In this document: positions 21,553-31,376 of the stretch, in pieces | Numbering within the stretch: the first letter of the stretch is position 1 | Layout of the letters: each line of letters starts with the position of its first letter | NCBI RefSeq assembly: GCF_030269925.1 | Contig: NC_085128.1 | Location: 2,668,501-2,732,500, forward strand | Origin: Bombyx mori | Lineage: Eukaryota; Arthropoda; Insecta; Lepidoptera; Bombycidae | Direction: 5' to 3' | DNA length: 64,000 bases | The notes under the pieces: model-generated | What the model was told of the DNA's origin: nothing | Database searches by the model: none | Seen by the model: the letters and a program-made list of their open reading frames with translations, nothing else | Translations under genes and position numbers: made by a program

Positions 21553-21598
21553 TGTCCCAAATACGTGCGGACTCACAAGAAGTTCTATCACCAGCACT
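21553..21598 (-). mobile_element. BMC1/BmSE-type fragment
   Basis: ACGTGCGGACTCACAAGAAG and TTCTATCACCAGCAC match the 5' part of the truncated BMC1-type elements in reverse. Confidence 0.5.
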
Positions 21599-21723
21599 CG
21601 TAAATTAATTAGGAGGAGTCGAGGAAGTTGAGGGTCAATGATGGTGAAGTAGCAAACGGTCCGTTTTCATATTACTGTTTTTCTAGAATTTATGTGTGAA
21701 TCTAATATCTTTAAACTAGAAAT

Positions 21724-21982
21724 TCTTGTATATAAATGTATATATAATCTGAATCTCGGAAACGGCTCCAACGATTTTCATAAAATTTAGTATACAGGCG
21801 ATTTCGGGGGCGATAAATCGATCTAGCTATGATTTATTTTCAGAAAATCTTGTTTTATTCGTGTTTTCAATAATCAACTTTATCGATAATCAACTTAATA
21901 ATCAATATGTGATTCGTGATTAAATATAATTTCTAAAAAACACAATTTATCAAAAAAAAAGCAAAGCTCGGTCATTCTCTAG
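21724..21982 (+). mobile_element. Helitron-like or related non-autonomous repeat
   Basis: Carries GAATCTCGGAAACGGCTCC, ATTTTCATAAAATTTAGTATAC and a right end GCTCGGTCATTCTCTAG followed by T. The left end TCTTGTATATAAATG follows T rather than A, so the left boundary and class are less sure. This type of sequence is common in moth genomes. Confidence 0.5.
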
Positions 21983-22000
21983 TATGAAATTATGTGTGAA

Positions 22001-22194
22001 CTAGCGACCCGCCCTAGCTTCGCTTCGGAAACTGTACTTTATTATTGATTTCTCCACTATTTAATGGATGTTACTATACATTAAAAAAACCGCATCAAAA
22101 TCCGTTGCGTAGTTTTAAAGATTTAAGCATACATAGGGACAGATAGGTACATATAGTGACAGAGAAAGCGACTTTCTTTTATACTATGTAGTGA
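22001..22194 (-). mobile_element. Non-autonomous Helitron-like element
   Basis: On the minus strand it starts TCACTACATAGTATAAAAG and ends CGAAGCTAGGGCGGGTCGCTAG, with clean A and T flanks. Sister copy of 20274-20486, with a small internal deletion. Confidence 0.75.
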
Positions 22195-22606
22195 TATGAC
22201 ATTGTTAATTAGTTAAATGCATGACTCTAAATTGTACTTGGAAAATTTTACGCAGTCGCGGTACATAACATCAATCTACTCCCGGTAATGTAAGCCAGTC
22301 TCTTTTAGTTCTAGTAAAATGTACTGATTTCAAAATTATATGTACAATCTCTGTGTTGCAATGTACGGTCGCGTGGAAAATATGCAAACTATTAGTTTCT
22401 TGCTGATTCTTCTAAGCGGTTAAACTGCATTCCGATTTACTAGTAAATTACTGTTTAAATAGAGCCTGTATAAGCCAATTTGACCCTTAAGCATTTTAGT
22501 ATTTTAATCGTTTTTTGCAAGAATTTAAAACAACTTTAATCACTCGTTAATTAGAATATATAAAAGTTATCGTCTAATTAGATTATCTTTAAAATAATGT
22601 GGAAAA
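22195..22606. other. Non-coding stretch
   Basis: AT-rich; nothing supported. Confidence 0.4.
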
Positions 22607-22834
22607 CTAGCGTACCCGACAGACGTTGTCCTGCAAAAATTCATTCAAATCGATCCAGCCGTTTAGTTTTAGATACTAGATACCGACTGCAGCGTCATCT
22701 GCCGCGCTGGTTTGTGAATCTAAACCATCCAGGGTGCCACCCAAACGCATACAAAAAAATCATTCAAATCGGTCCAGCCGAGTTTAGGAGGAGTTCAGTG
22801 ACAAACACACGCACAGATGAAATATATATTAAGA
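22607..22834 (-). mobile_element. Helitron-like element, second type
   Basis: On the minus strand it starts TCTTAATATATATTTCATC and ends GTCTGTCGGGTACGCTAG, flanked by A and T. Internal plus-strand motifs CATTCAAATCGATCCAGCCG and CATTCAAATCGGTCCAGCCG are a duplicated pair. The 93-codon frame here is a shadow. Confidence 0.65.
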
Positions 22835-23229
22835 TTAGACGGCTGTTAACACGACGGTATTTAAAAGTCGACAAATAATACCCCAGTAGTCTCCCTGGGA
22901 CATCAGTCGGTTTCTCAAGCCTTTGTTATAGATATTGAAGATTCATCTCAGAATAATGATACAGTTCTTCACGCGTCACGTTTCGTTTCCTTCCGCCTAG
23001 GAAGTCCTTTGATGGTGGAACCTTCATTGCTTCATTGGACCTAAGGTGACACTGCACGCTATGTATATTCATGTATCGATTCAATGCTATATGCTATTTA
23101 CATACAAATAGAGCATGATATTAATGAATATTTTATGTCTCATACGTACCTATTATAAATTTGCGATGTGCAACAATAACCTTGATATTCTTAGGCTATT
23201 CTTCAATAAAATCCATAATAACTAAAATG
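22835..23229. other. Non-coding stretch
   Basis: No feature recognised. Confidence 0.4.
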
Positions 23230-23315
23230 CTGAGTTCATCCACATTGCGTTTCCACAGATCTTTTTTGCCGCGTGCCATCCGGATTTGAAATGCACTTCC
23301 CTCCTCAATATAACT
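23230..23315 (+). pseudogene. Fragment of jockey-like reverse-transcriptase C-terminus
   Basis: GAGTTCATCCACATTGCGTTT and AGATCTTTTTTGCCGCGTGCC translate to SSTLRFHRSFLPRA, matching the 3' coding end of the LINE at 48842-49203. A stop replaces the following Trp. Confidence 0.6.
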
Positions 23316-23720
23316 TCAGCTCTATAGTATCTCTATAGTTGTAGACATAACATAAAATGCTTATACGAATTAACGTATAATGTCAGCAGAATAATGATAT
23401 TACGTCGGAAATTTAATGACAATTATACTCAAAGCGATTGTCTTGCAGTTACTAAAATTTATGATAATATTACGATATAGATTAGGTACTAAGTAGTTTC
23501 AGAGCATACTTGAATAAAAGTCCTTAACTACAAAAGAAAATAACTTCTTTATTCTTAAATGAAAGTAGAAAATATGATTTAATAAAAAAAAAAGATTTGC
23601 AGCGAAATATGTTTTCGTACACTCAATCTAAAAGCAATACCCTGAATATATGCACAAAACACGAAATATTTTAAAGTTACCTTCACCTGACTGCCGTAAA
23701 TGAACTTAAACACGGTCGTC
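23316..23720. other. Non-coding stretch
   Basis: AT-rich; nothing supported. Confidence 0.4.
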
Positions 23721-23729
23721 TCACACATC

Positions 23730-24150
23730 TTTTTTTAAGGGATTTTATGACCCGGTAACTGAGACCTTTAAGTCATGTCTTATTTTAATTTATATTCATA
23801 TTTTTACGAAAAATTATATTATGGAGTGAAATGAAATGAAGATAATTAATTTGAGACATTAATCAACTGGGATGAAATTAAATGAAATGAAATAAGATGA
23901 TATGGGATGAAATATAATATCAGTAAAATGGTAGTCATTTACTAAGATTATTTCAGTGGACTTTTTGGAGGAACCCGAGAAGCTACGTCCAGCAGCTTTG
24001 TTTCATTTTCCCACATTCGTGCACTTTCACAGATATTAAAAAGTTAATAAACCACCGTTATTACACATTTAAACCTGAAGAAACACTAAATAGACAAAAT
24101 AAAACAAATCACACAACTTCACTGCTCGCGTTCCCGCCAAAATGTCCTCT
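23730..24150 (-). mobile_element. Unclassified retroposon, complete-looking copy 2
   Basis: 421 bp flanked by a 9-bp duplication TCACACATC (23721-23729 and 24151-24159). It aligns end to end with 7783-8209. The minus-strand start carries GGACATTTTGGCGGGAACG and the end is CCCTTAAAAAAA. Motifs shared with copy 1: TTTCATTTTCCCACATT, GTGCACTTTCACAGATATT and AACCTGAAGAAACA. Confidence 0.75.
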
Positions 24151-24299
24151 TCACACATCAAGAACATCGTTCCATAGGATATGCTAATTAAAAATTAAAA
24201 TCGATTTTGATGCGTTCTTGCGTAAAATCGATACAAGCCGATTACATAACGTTAGAATTGGATTGTCATGATGATCACCTTATCGTTGCCACCGCTGAC

Positions 24300-24708
24300 T
24301 ATTCCCTGAATCCTGATCATACAGGAGCCAGTCACCGTCGACGCCCTAGACACGTCGTAGACACGCCCTTACGCATCCATCAGATTCAATTACTCTTGCA
24401 TTACATGGCTTCAGCTCTAATACTAGAAGCAGGCTTAGGGACCCCGGTAACCGTACTCGTCGAACTCGGCAAAGAGTTCAACGTGCAACCCAACCCGTGC
24501 ACCAACCCGCTGAGTTTCTCGCCGGATTTTCTCATCGTGTCGCGGTTCCAATCCGGTCGTAGTTATGTATCTTGAGCTGTTAGGTCTCCTTCGGAGGCGC
24601 TCGGGTAGCCGTTAGAAAATCCCACCCCTCCTGGCTGAGCTCTTGCTCGCCCACCTGTCCTGGTGAAGCTGGAAAAGCCTTTGGGCCACCTGTAATATAG
24701 ATTTCAAA
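24300..24708 (+). mobile_element. 'Family C' SINE, Bm1-related core with a different tail
   Basis: Shares AGCCAGTCACCGTCG, CTCGTCGAACTCGG, TGAGTTTCTCGCCGGAT and TTCCAATCCGGTCG with Bm1-like copies. Then it departs: TTGAGCTGTTAGGTCTCC, TCGGGTAGCCGTTAG, CCCACCCCTCCTGGCTGAGC and CTGGTGAAGCTGG. It ends TTCATAAAAAAAG, with a 20-bp tail unit duplicated. The 122-codon frame is a shadow. Confidence 0.7.
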
Positions 24709-24973
24709 ATTCATAAAAAAAGAAAGAAATTCATAAAAAAAGAATTTTATAATTTTTTATTATGTTTTCGTTTCATTTCGAAATTTGATTATGTGATAAA
24801 CCTGTGCTGCACGCTTTACGTGTTTAGTTCAATTTTGTGTCACGCTACAATATAAAAAGTTACACAATATTTATCATAGAATTGTTCGTGTTAACATACT
24901 TTTTGTTACTACCAGTAATACATGGACGACAATAAATAAACTATCACTACTACAACTTGCGATAGGGCTTGTA

Positions 24974-25135
24974 TGATCGTGTGGGTAGACACCATCTTGC
25001 CACCTATTTTTGCCGCGAAGCAGTAATATTCTTCCGTTTGAAGGGTGGGATTCGATTCAAACTATGACCACGTGTCTCACAGCGGGTCACGGCATTTACG
25101 TTGTGATGTCTATGAGTTCAGGTAATCACTTATTA
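24974..25135 (+). mobile_element. Degenerate BMC1/BmSE-type element
   Basis: GTGGGTAGACACCATCTTGCC, GCCGCGAAGCAGTAAT and CATTTACGTTGTGATGTC in order; the tail is lost. Confidence 0.6.
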
Positions 25136-25174
25136 TAATATGTCTATGACGCTACTGGTAGCAGTAACTATACA

Positions 25175-25275
25175 CAGGTCAACGTACTTGTCGGGCTCAC
25201 CGAAGAGTTCGACTTGAAATTTAGCCAGCTGAGCTTCTAATCAGATCTTCGGAGTGGGTCGTAATTTCGATCGAT
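25175..25275 (+). mobile_element. Degenerate Bm1/family-C core fragment
   Basis: GTCAACGTACTTGTCGGGCTC, GAAGAGTTCGACTTG, TGAGCTTCTAATCAGATCTTC and GGAGTGGGTCG follow the core of the family at 24300 and 47121. Confidence 0.45.
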
Positions 25276-27607
25276 TTGAAATTTTAACGAAACCAAATTT
25301 ATTATAAATTATAAACTTGAAAACATAAATGTCCAGAAACTCCACATAATATATACTTCTTTACTTAACAACTTAGATAAGCTATCGACTCGCGAGACGA
25401 TTGCAACCTTCAAAAGAGGTCAGTGCATGCGCCCGCATACAACACTATTCAAGTCACTTCACTTAATTCTTCTGTCAGTCAGTGACACCGCAACTGTTGT
25501 ACTGTACGCACGCGTATTATGTGCTTGAATCTTAAACAAATAAACATGTATAAACACGTGACCGACGTAAAGGAACAGCCAAGGAAGATACAGAAGTTCC
25601 CTTCAAGAGAAAGGAATTTCGCCGTTAGAAGGAAGAATAACAATTATCGCTCACACGCGAATTGTGTGGCTTGTGCCAAAATTGCCGAGAAGGAGAACAG
25701 ATGAAACTAAAGTGTAAAGGAATAATCCGCAGCTAGTTGTATCAACAATATTATTTGTATCAAGTGATGTGCAGAAATGACAGAGAATTTTTTGAAAAAA
25801 AAATTTTAAAAGAAAAATTTTGTGAAGTTATCAAACGTTATTGTTTCAATCTGAAGTGAAGTGCATGGATTCTGAATTTTAATGTACCATAAATACTACG
25901 GATTATATGGTTGACATAATAGTGCATAACCTCAATATCAAATAAAATACAAATTTCGAAAAATTTATCAACAAAAATGTAATGTGAACACAAATTATTT
26001 ATTTTATTTTACAACGCAACAACTTAAAAATTCGTTTTGAAGCATGCCAGATAACGAGTGTTCTATCACAATCAATATTGAAACAAATGTTACTAATAAA
26101 AATATGTTATTATCAAACGATACCAACTTCAAATCGAAATTTCCACCTTAATACATTTCAGTACTACGATGATAAAGTCTAAAATTGCCTGACAGTATAT
26201 TTAGGAGGTCATGTTTATTGCACGATGTATTATGTAAGCTAGTACCAATAAGCGTACGAATTTTATGTAACTATAGAAGTCTGTTTGTCAGAGTGTGTAA
26301 AATGATGTTTTAAACCCTATTCTGTAGATGTTTAGGCTTACTGTGTGCTTTGTACTTTTTGTACATACCCAATACTATTTTTTTTCAATTTTGGTACCAC
26401 TGTCCTTATCAGTGCACTCGAAAAAATCTTTTTTATATTAAATTATTAAAGGCTTAAGACAGCTTATCGTCACAACTCAGTAAAAATGTATAAACATCTG
26501 TTAATCTAAAATTACTTTTACTGAAATTTTAAACTTAAGAAATTAAAAGTAAGATCTTTGCTATTAAACTACACTTTTGTAGGCAAAAGTTTCTGTGCCA
26601 AATGAACGATTTGAAGCAAGAGAGAGCCAGATTCTGGGATGATTAAATTGTATCATTATTAATGACAGTATTTTTTGATTTCTCAATTTTTGTAATTTGA
26701 ATAATACAAAAAATGTTATTCAAATATAATATGAATTGTGTTTCGTGCAACAGAGATCAGATGTTATATTCTCAGGGCCAAATAAAATTAAGAACTAAAA
26801 CTGGTTGAAACAACTGTTTTTTTTTTTGAAGCGTCCTTACAAATCTGGTTTTTGTTAATTAAGCGGTTGCAGAGTTTTATTTTTAATATAAGCTATTTCT
26901 ACACTTGGTGTAGTTTTTTTTGCATCAAATATCTATGGTCAAGGAATTCAAAAATACAAGCTTGAAATTGACAATATGTAACTTTTATTAGGATATTGTG
27001 GTATATTAATATAGTTAACTACAACTTTTTCCTATGAACATTTTCTTTAATTCTGAGACATATTTTAGACATACAATTTTTTTTTTTTTCTCCCATTGTG
27101 CATAGATGCACTCCAAGCAATTTTGAACATTCCTAAACACATTCTGGATGTCATACACAATTTTTTCATTACATAGCTGTAAAAGGTAACTATAGTACAA
27201 GTCAGTATAATTATTAATCTATAAAGATTGTAGTTTCGGACGAGAATCCATTATCGTTGGTATTAAAAACTCATTACTAAAATTAATTGCTCAATAATCT
27301 TGCTCAAGTTTACGGCGGCAGATGTACTAAGAATTTTTTGAATGCAGCAATATGTATTCTACTATAATTATGAGTATAATTAATATTTCACACTACAACC
27401 GTCTGAATACGTTCTAGAGACATCAGAGTACCAATTATAATTCCATTTTATGTTTTAACTTGGGTTGCCTGTGCGGTGTACACTTAGTAATGACAATGTA
27501 AAGCATTTCTGAAGTTATCGTTGAAATTCGATCATAGACGAATTATTGTTTTAATAAATTATTCAGGGGTTCCGTTGCCGTTCCCTGTTGGTCACGATAT
27601 CGTATTA
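25276..27607. other. Long single-copy-looking stretch with a possible promoter
   Basis: 25370-25510 is less AT-rich, with GTCAGTCAGTGACACC (an insect initiator-like TCAGT). It is followed by a 61-codon ATG frame at 25519-25704 (MCLNLKQINMYKHV..., ending AKIAEKENR). No known domain. The rest is AT-rich with nothing recognised. Confidence 0.3.
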
Positions 27608-27695
27608 CAGTGGTTCTCAAACTTTTTTCATCACGGCACATTTGACGATTCTAAAATTTAGCGACACTCAAAAGTTCCACGTCACAGTCGTTGTG
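27608..27695 (+). mobile_element. hAT-type element, left end only
   Basis: Begins CAGTGGTTCTCAAACTTTTT followed by CACGGCACATTTGACGATTC, like the left end of the elements at 31036 and 60259. No matching right end was found. Confidence 0.5.
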
Positions 27696-28295
27696 AGCGG
27701 TGGTTTTTCATCAAAGGTCTTACCTGGGACCTTTTTTGCGAAAGTTAATGAAATAGCATTTGTTTTTAATTCCTTTTTGAAATCACGATTTTAAATATTT
27801 TTTTATGACAACAATATATGGTTTATGCATCTGGTTAAGACAGACATTAGTTTCTTTACCGATGTTGACTCAACACGACAATGTGAATTAATAATAAACA
27901 ATGTTACCTACTCTAAAATGCATTAATGTAAATTATATGTGACGTATGTGTTGTACATAATTTTTAGAAAATTAAATGTTTATCAGGAATTGTCTTGAAT
28001 TTTTATTTGCAGAAACTTGTTTTTATATGCTTTTGTATTTCGCTGTTCGGCGAGTTCAGTAGCTTCTGCTGCCTTTAACTGCTTCGATCTTAAAATATGT
28101 GGTATAATTTGCGTCAATCTCCCGATCCTCAAACCAAGGCACTTCTTCAAATATCGCTTGCCTAAATTATTTAAGTGTTTAAACTATTCAATAGACGATT
28201 GTCCTATATAAGTATTTTAATTGGGGAAGCATTAACTTGAGATTTAAATTCCAGTTCGTATTTGAAAGTCGCCTCACAGAGTAGGGGGGCTGTTA
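27696..28295. other. Non-coding stretch
   Basis: Frames of 64-68 codons have no recognisable domain. Nothing else seen. Confidence 0.35.
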
Positions 28296-28727
28296 CAGTG
28301 GCGTAGCGAGTTTAGTTTAACTCGCGCCCCGGGCACAATACTATTAGGGCCCCTATTTAGGCTATTAGTGTTCCTTTTTTCCTTTTTATTTACGAATTAA
28401 AATTTATTATAGTTTTCCAGAAATCAATTATAGTAAAATAATAAATAAAGATTAATTAGCGTACCGGCAGACGTGGCGTGGGTAGGCCTCTCAAAAGATG
28501 GACCGACGATCTATCGAGGTTCGCGGGGATTCGCTGGATGCAGGCAGCGCAGGACCGGTCTTTGTGGCGAGGCTTGGGGGAGGCCTATGTCCAGCAGTGG
28601 ACGTCTGTGGGCTGATAAGAAGAACCAGCATTTTTTTGTTTTGCTGGCCATTTGCCGCCCTTTGGTGAGTAGCGCCCGGGACATAATACACACGCCAAGG
28701 CGCCGCGCCTACCCCGCTACGCCACTG
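28296..28727. mobile_element. hAT-type non-autonomous element carrying an RTE tail
   Basis: Terminal inverted repeats CAGTGGCGTAGCGAG and CCCGCTACGCCACTG bound 432 bp. The flanking octamers GGCTGTTA and GCCCCTTA match at 5 of 8 positions, so the target duplication is either decayed or doubtful. An RTE-like LINE 3' end (28455-28625) lies inside it. Confidence 0.6.
28455..28625 (+). pseudogene. RTE-like LINE 3' end
   Basis: In one frame 28478-28615 reads GRPLKRWTDDLSRFAG, WMQAAQDRSLWRGLGEAYV and QQWTSVG, then stop. This is the C-terminus of RTE-like ORFs, homologous to 58931-59179. It is a 5'-truncated insertion nested in the hAT-type element. The overlapping 87- and 60-codon frames on both strands are shadows. 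Confidence 0.75.
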
Positions 28728-29135
28728 GCCCCTTAGTTTTAACCTCCGGACCACTAGTGCAACTTTCTCGTCATTTAGCTATTATAATTTGCCAAGCCAG
28801 AATGTGACGTTAAAGAAGTCACGAAGTAAACGACAAAACAAACATGAAACACGTTTCTACTATAAAATATCGTAATGAAAACTCAATTACTTCCTAGCGT
28901 TTCTACGAATATATATCTCTGTGTACAATAGTGATCTGAAACAACCTCTAAATGTTCGCTTAAGTAGCCGTAAAATTGGATTAATGTTCGTATTAATCAA
29001 TGTTTGGTACTTTATGTAGCTGTTAACGTAATTCACCGGAAATCAGGAATTTTGGGTACACATAGAACGCGGTAAAGACATTTTTTTAAATGTAGTGTGA
29101 GCATGAGTTGGAGACCATTTAACTTAGATTAATTC
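28728..29135. other. Non-coding stretch
   Basis: Nothing supported. Confidence 0.4.
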
Positions 29136-29282
29136 GCGAAGCAGTTGCTCTTGAGTTGCTAGTTCTCCTTCGGAAACGCTCGGGCAGCTGTTAGCAAATC
29201 CCACCCCTCTTGGCTGAGCCTTTGCTCGCTGGTGAAACTGGAAGGCCTCCGGGCCACCAGTAATCCTTCAATCATAAAAAAA
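29136..29282 (+). mobile_element. 'Family C' SINE, 3' half
   Basis: GCGAAGCAGTTGCTCTTGAG, CTCCTTCGGAAACGCTCGGG, CCCACCCCTCTTGGCTGAGC and GGGCCACCAGTAATCC, with tail TCAATCATAAAAAAAG. A few bases (CCCACCTGCC in the 47121 copy) are deleted in the tail. Confidence 0.7.
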
Positions 29283-29394
29283 GACCATGTTACCAATGCA
29301 TTTTACTAACGAGCTGTGCAATCGCACTGGAGTACCAGTGCGAATTGTAGTAACAATTCAGTATACAAACAATTCAGACTTCGGCCTTCATTTA

Positions 29395-29490
29395 CAAAGT
29401 GGGCATTCACGTTGTGATATATTTGTTTTCCAGTTTCCACTTTATACCAAGTAGGTCGTGAGCTGATCCACGACCTATGCAATACAAAAA
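29395..29490 (+). mobile_element. Degenerate BMC1/BmSE-type tail
   Basis: GGGCATTCACGTTGTGAT, AGTAGGTCGTGAGCTGATCC and ACGACCTATGCAATAC follow the tail in order. Confidence 0.5.
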
Positions 29491-29685
29491 AAAACTGTTG
29501 ATGCTCCTCAAACGCATGATTCCTTCTCGGTGGAAATTCGCGGGATGGTGATAACTGGGGTACTTATAATACACCCTATCACCATGATACTCAGTCGGCA
29601 ATCGCAGTGCCCTGATATAACACTATTGTTAGACACCTGTTTAAGCCGTAAGGCCAGAGTATAAGTATTAATCCCTATGCCTAAC

Positions 29686-29765
29686 AGTAAGCGGCTTGGC
29701 TTTGATTTTGGCATTGCTGAGGTCCAAGAACAATGGTAACCATTCGCCTTTAACAACACACGAGG
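29686..29765 (+). mobile_element. Degenerate jockey-like LINE tail
   Basis: AGTAAGCGGCTTGGCTTTG, TTGGCATTGCTGAGGTCC and AATGGTAACCATTCGCC resemble the tail at 9950-10084. Confidence 0.5.
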
Positions 29766-30568
29766 ACAGATGTTATGGTGCCATGCTAAGGCGACATAAC
29801 AATTTACTAAGGCCTTAAAATTATTATGTTACAATGCTATAAGTCAAACTATGATACGTTATAATTATGCAGGAATGAAATAGAAATCAAAAGCGCGCAA
29901 TGAAACAAAGCTCTTGGTTGCGCTTGGATATGAATGGTAATAGCTCCTTTGTTCTTAAAATAATTTCTATTTCGAACAATAATTATCTCGACAAAGACCT
30001 TTGTCACTGCCAAAGTTTATCCGCCTTACAAGATGTATTCGTTTTAAGGACATAAAACACATGATATGTAGAAATTTTTGAATTATATTTAAGATAGTTA
30101 ATAGTTATATGGAAACCTGTTCACAAAAAGTGTGAAACATTTTTGAACAGCTTTACCAAACTAGTCGCTTGGTCATTTGAATATAAAATTTTATTATACC
30201 TACTATGGATTTAAATGACTAACTTTTCATTGTTACTACGTATTATTTTTTACTATTCTTTATTTATTTAGGTATTTAATAGGTATTACTAGTTACATTT
30301 TCACTTTATTATTTAATCATTTATTTACGTATTTATAATGCACAGACTAACGAAAAATAATAATTATTCGTGTGTTTAATTTAATTATCTTGATTTCATA
30401 TTTCGCGATTAACGTGAATTGAATTTAATCCAAATGAAAAAGGTGTCCTATTTACTACTTACTTACCACTACTTACTACTTACATACTTACATTAGATTA
30501 TATTCATTTTATATTCAATTTAATTGATCGAATAATGGATAAAAAGTACCAAACTTTTACAAAACTAC
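29766..30568. other. Non-coding stretch
   Basis: AT-rich; a loose TACTTAC-type simple repeat lies at 30451-30490. Nothing else. Confidence 0.4.
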
Positions 30569-30823
30569 TTTTTTTTTCCTGCCTATACTAGTAACCTCGA
30601 GGGGTTATACTGACCGAGCGAGTAGGTGAGCTCATGGGGCTCCAACCTGGTGACGTTGTTAACACTAGCCGTAGCAAGAACAGTGCATCGTAGAATCTAC
30701 CACCGGATCGGAAACGCGACTCACTGAGAAGATCCGGCGAGAAACTCAGTGGGCTGTGTCTGTGGGTTAATTTAGGGTGCTTGAGGTACCTAAAAGCACC
30801 GTTAGTGGATCGTGAGGATCCGA
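30569..30823 (-). mobile_element. Bm1-like SINE with internal deletion
   Basis: A T-run, CCTGCCTATACTAGTAACC, GTGAGCTCATGGGGCTCC, GAATCTACCACCGGATCGG, GAAACTCAGTGGGC and GTGAGGATCCG. About 50 bp between the GGGTTAATTT and GGTGCTTGAGG blocks is missing compared with 50722-51010. Confidence 0.8.
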
Positions 30824-30869
30824 AACAAAACTACCTTAAGCGGTCGTAACACTAATGACGGTCTTCTCC

Positions 30870-31008
30870 AGGCAAGGCAGACCTTAGAACTTATATCTAA
30901 AGGTGGGTGGCGCATTTATGTTGTAGATGTCTATGGGCTCCAGTAACCGCTCAACACCAGGTGGGCTGTGAGCTCGTCCACCCATCTAAGCAATAAAAAA
31001 AAGGCAAC
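30870..31008 (+). mobile_element. BMC1/BmSE-type 3' tail
   Basis: GCAGACCTTAGAACTTATATC, GGTGGGTGGCGCATTTATG, TAGATGTCTATGGGCTCC and CCATCTAAGCAATAAAAAAA. Confidence 0.85.
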
Positions 31009-31035
31009 TGACAAACGGACTTGAATGATCTAGAG

Positions 31036-31368
31036 CAGTGATTCTCAACCTTTTTTTTTGTAGCGGCACATATTTAACGATTTCAAAATTTGGCGGCACA
31101 CAAAAAAAAAGATAAAAATTATTTACTTACTCCAACACACTGCATAAATAGTTTATCAAAAAATTTTAATGTACGAAATAAACTAAAATATACTATTTTT
31201 TTTTTTTTGTGGATTTCATATATATTCATGTTTAAAATATTTTTCTTTTAAAGTGATATAATTTAATAATGTTAACATTATTATATACATATTCGCAAAA
31301 TTTGGCGGCACACTTTTGAAATTTGGCGGCACACAAAAGTGCCGCGGAACAGTGGTTGAGAATCACTG
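31036..31368. mobile_element. hAT-type MITE with perfect 8-bp target duplication
   Basis: 333 bp with inverted ends CAGTGATTCTCAACC and GGTTGAGAATCACTG. It is flanked on both sides by ATCTAGAG (31028-31035 and 31369-31376). Subterminal GGCGGCACAC motifs recur. Non-coding. Related to 60259-60737. Confidence 0.9.
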
Positions 31369-31376
31369 ATCTAGAG

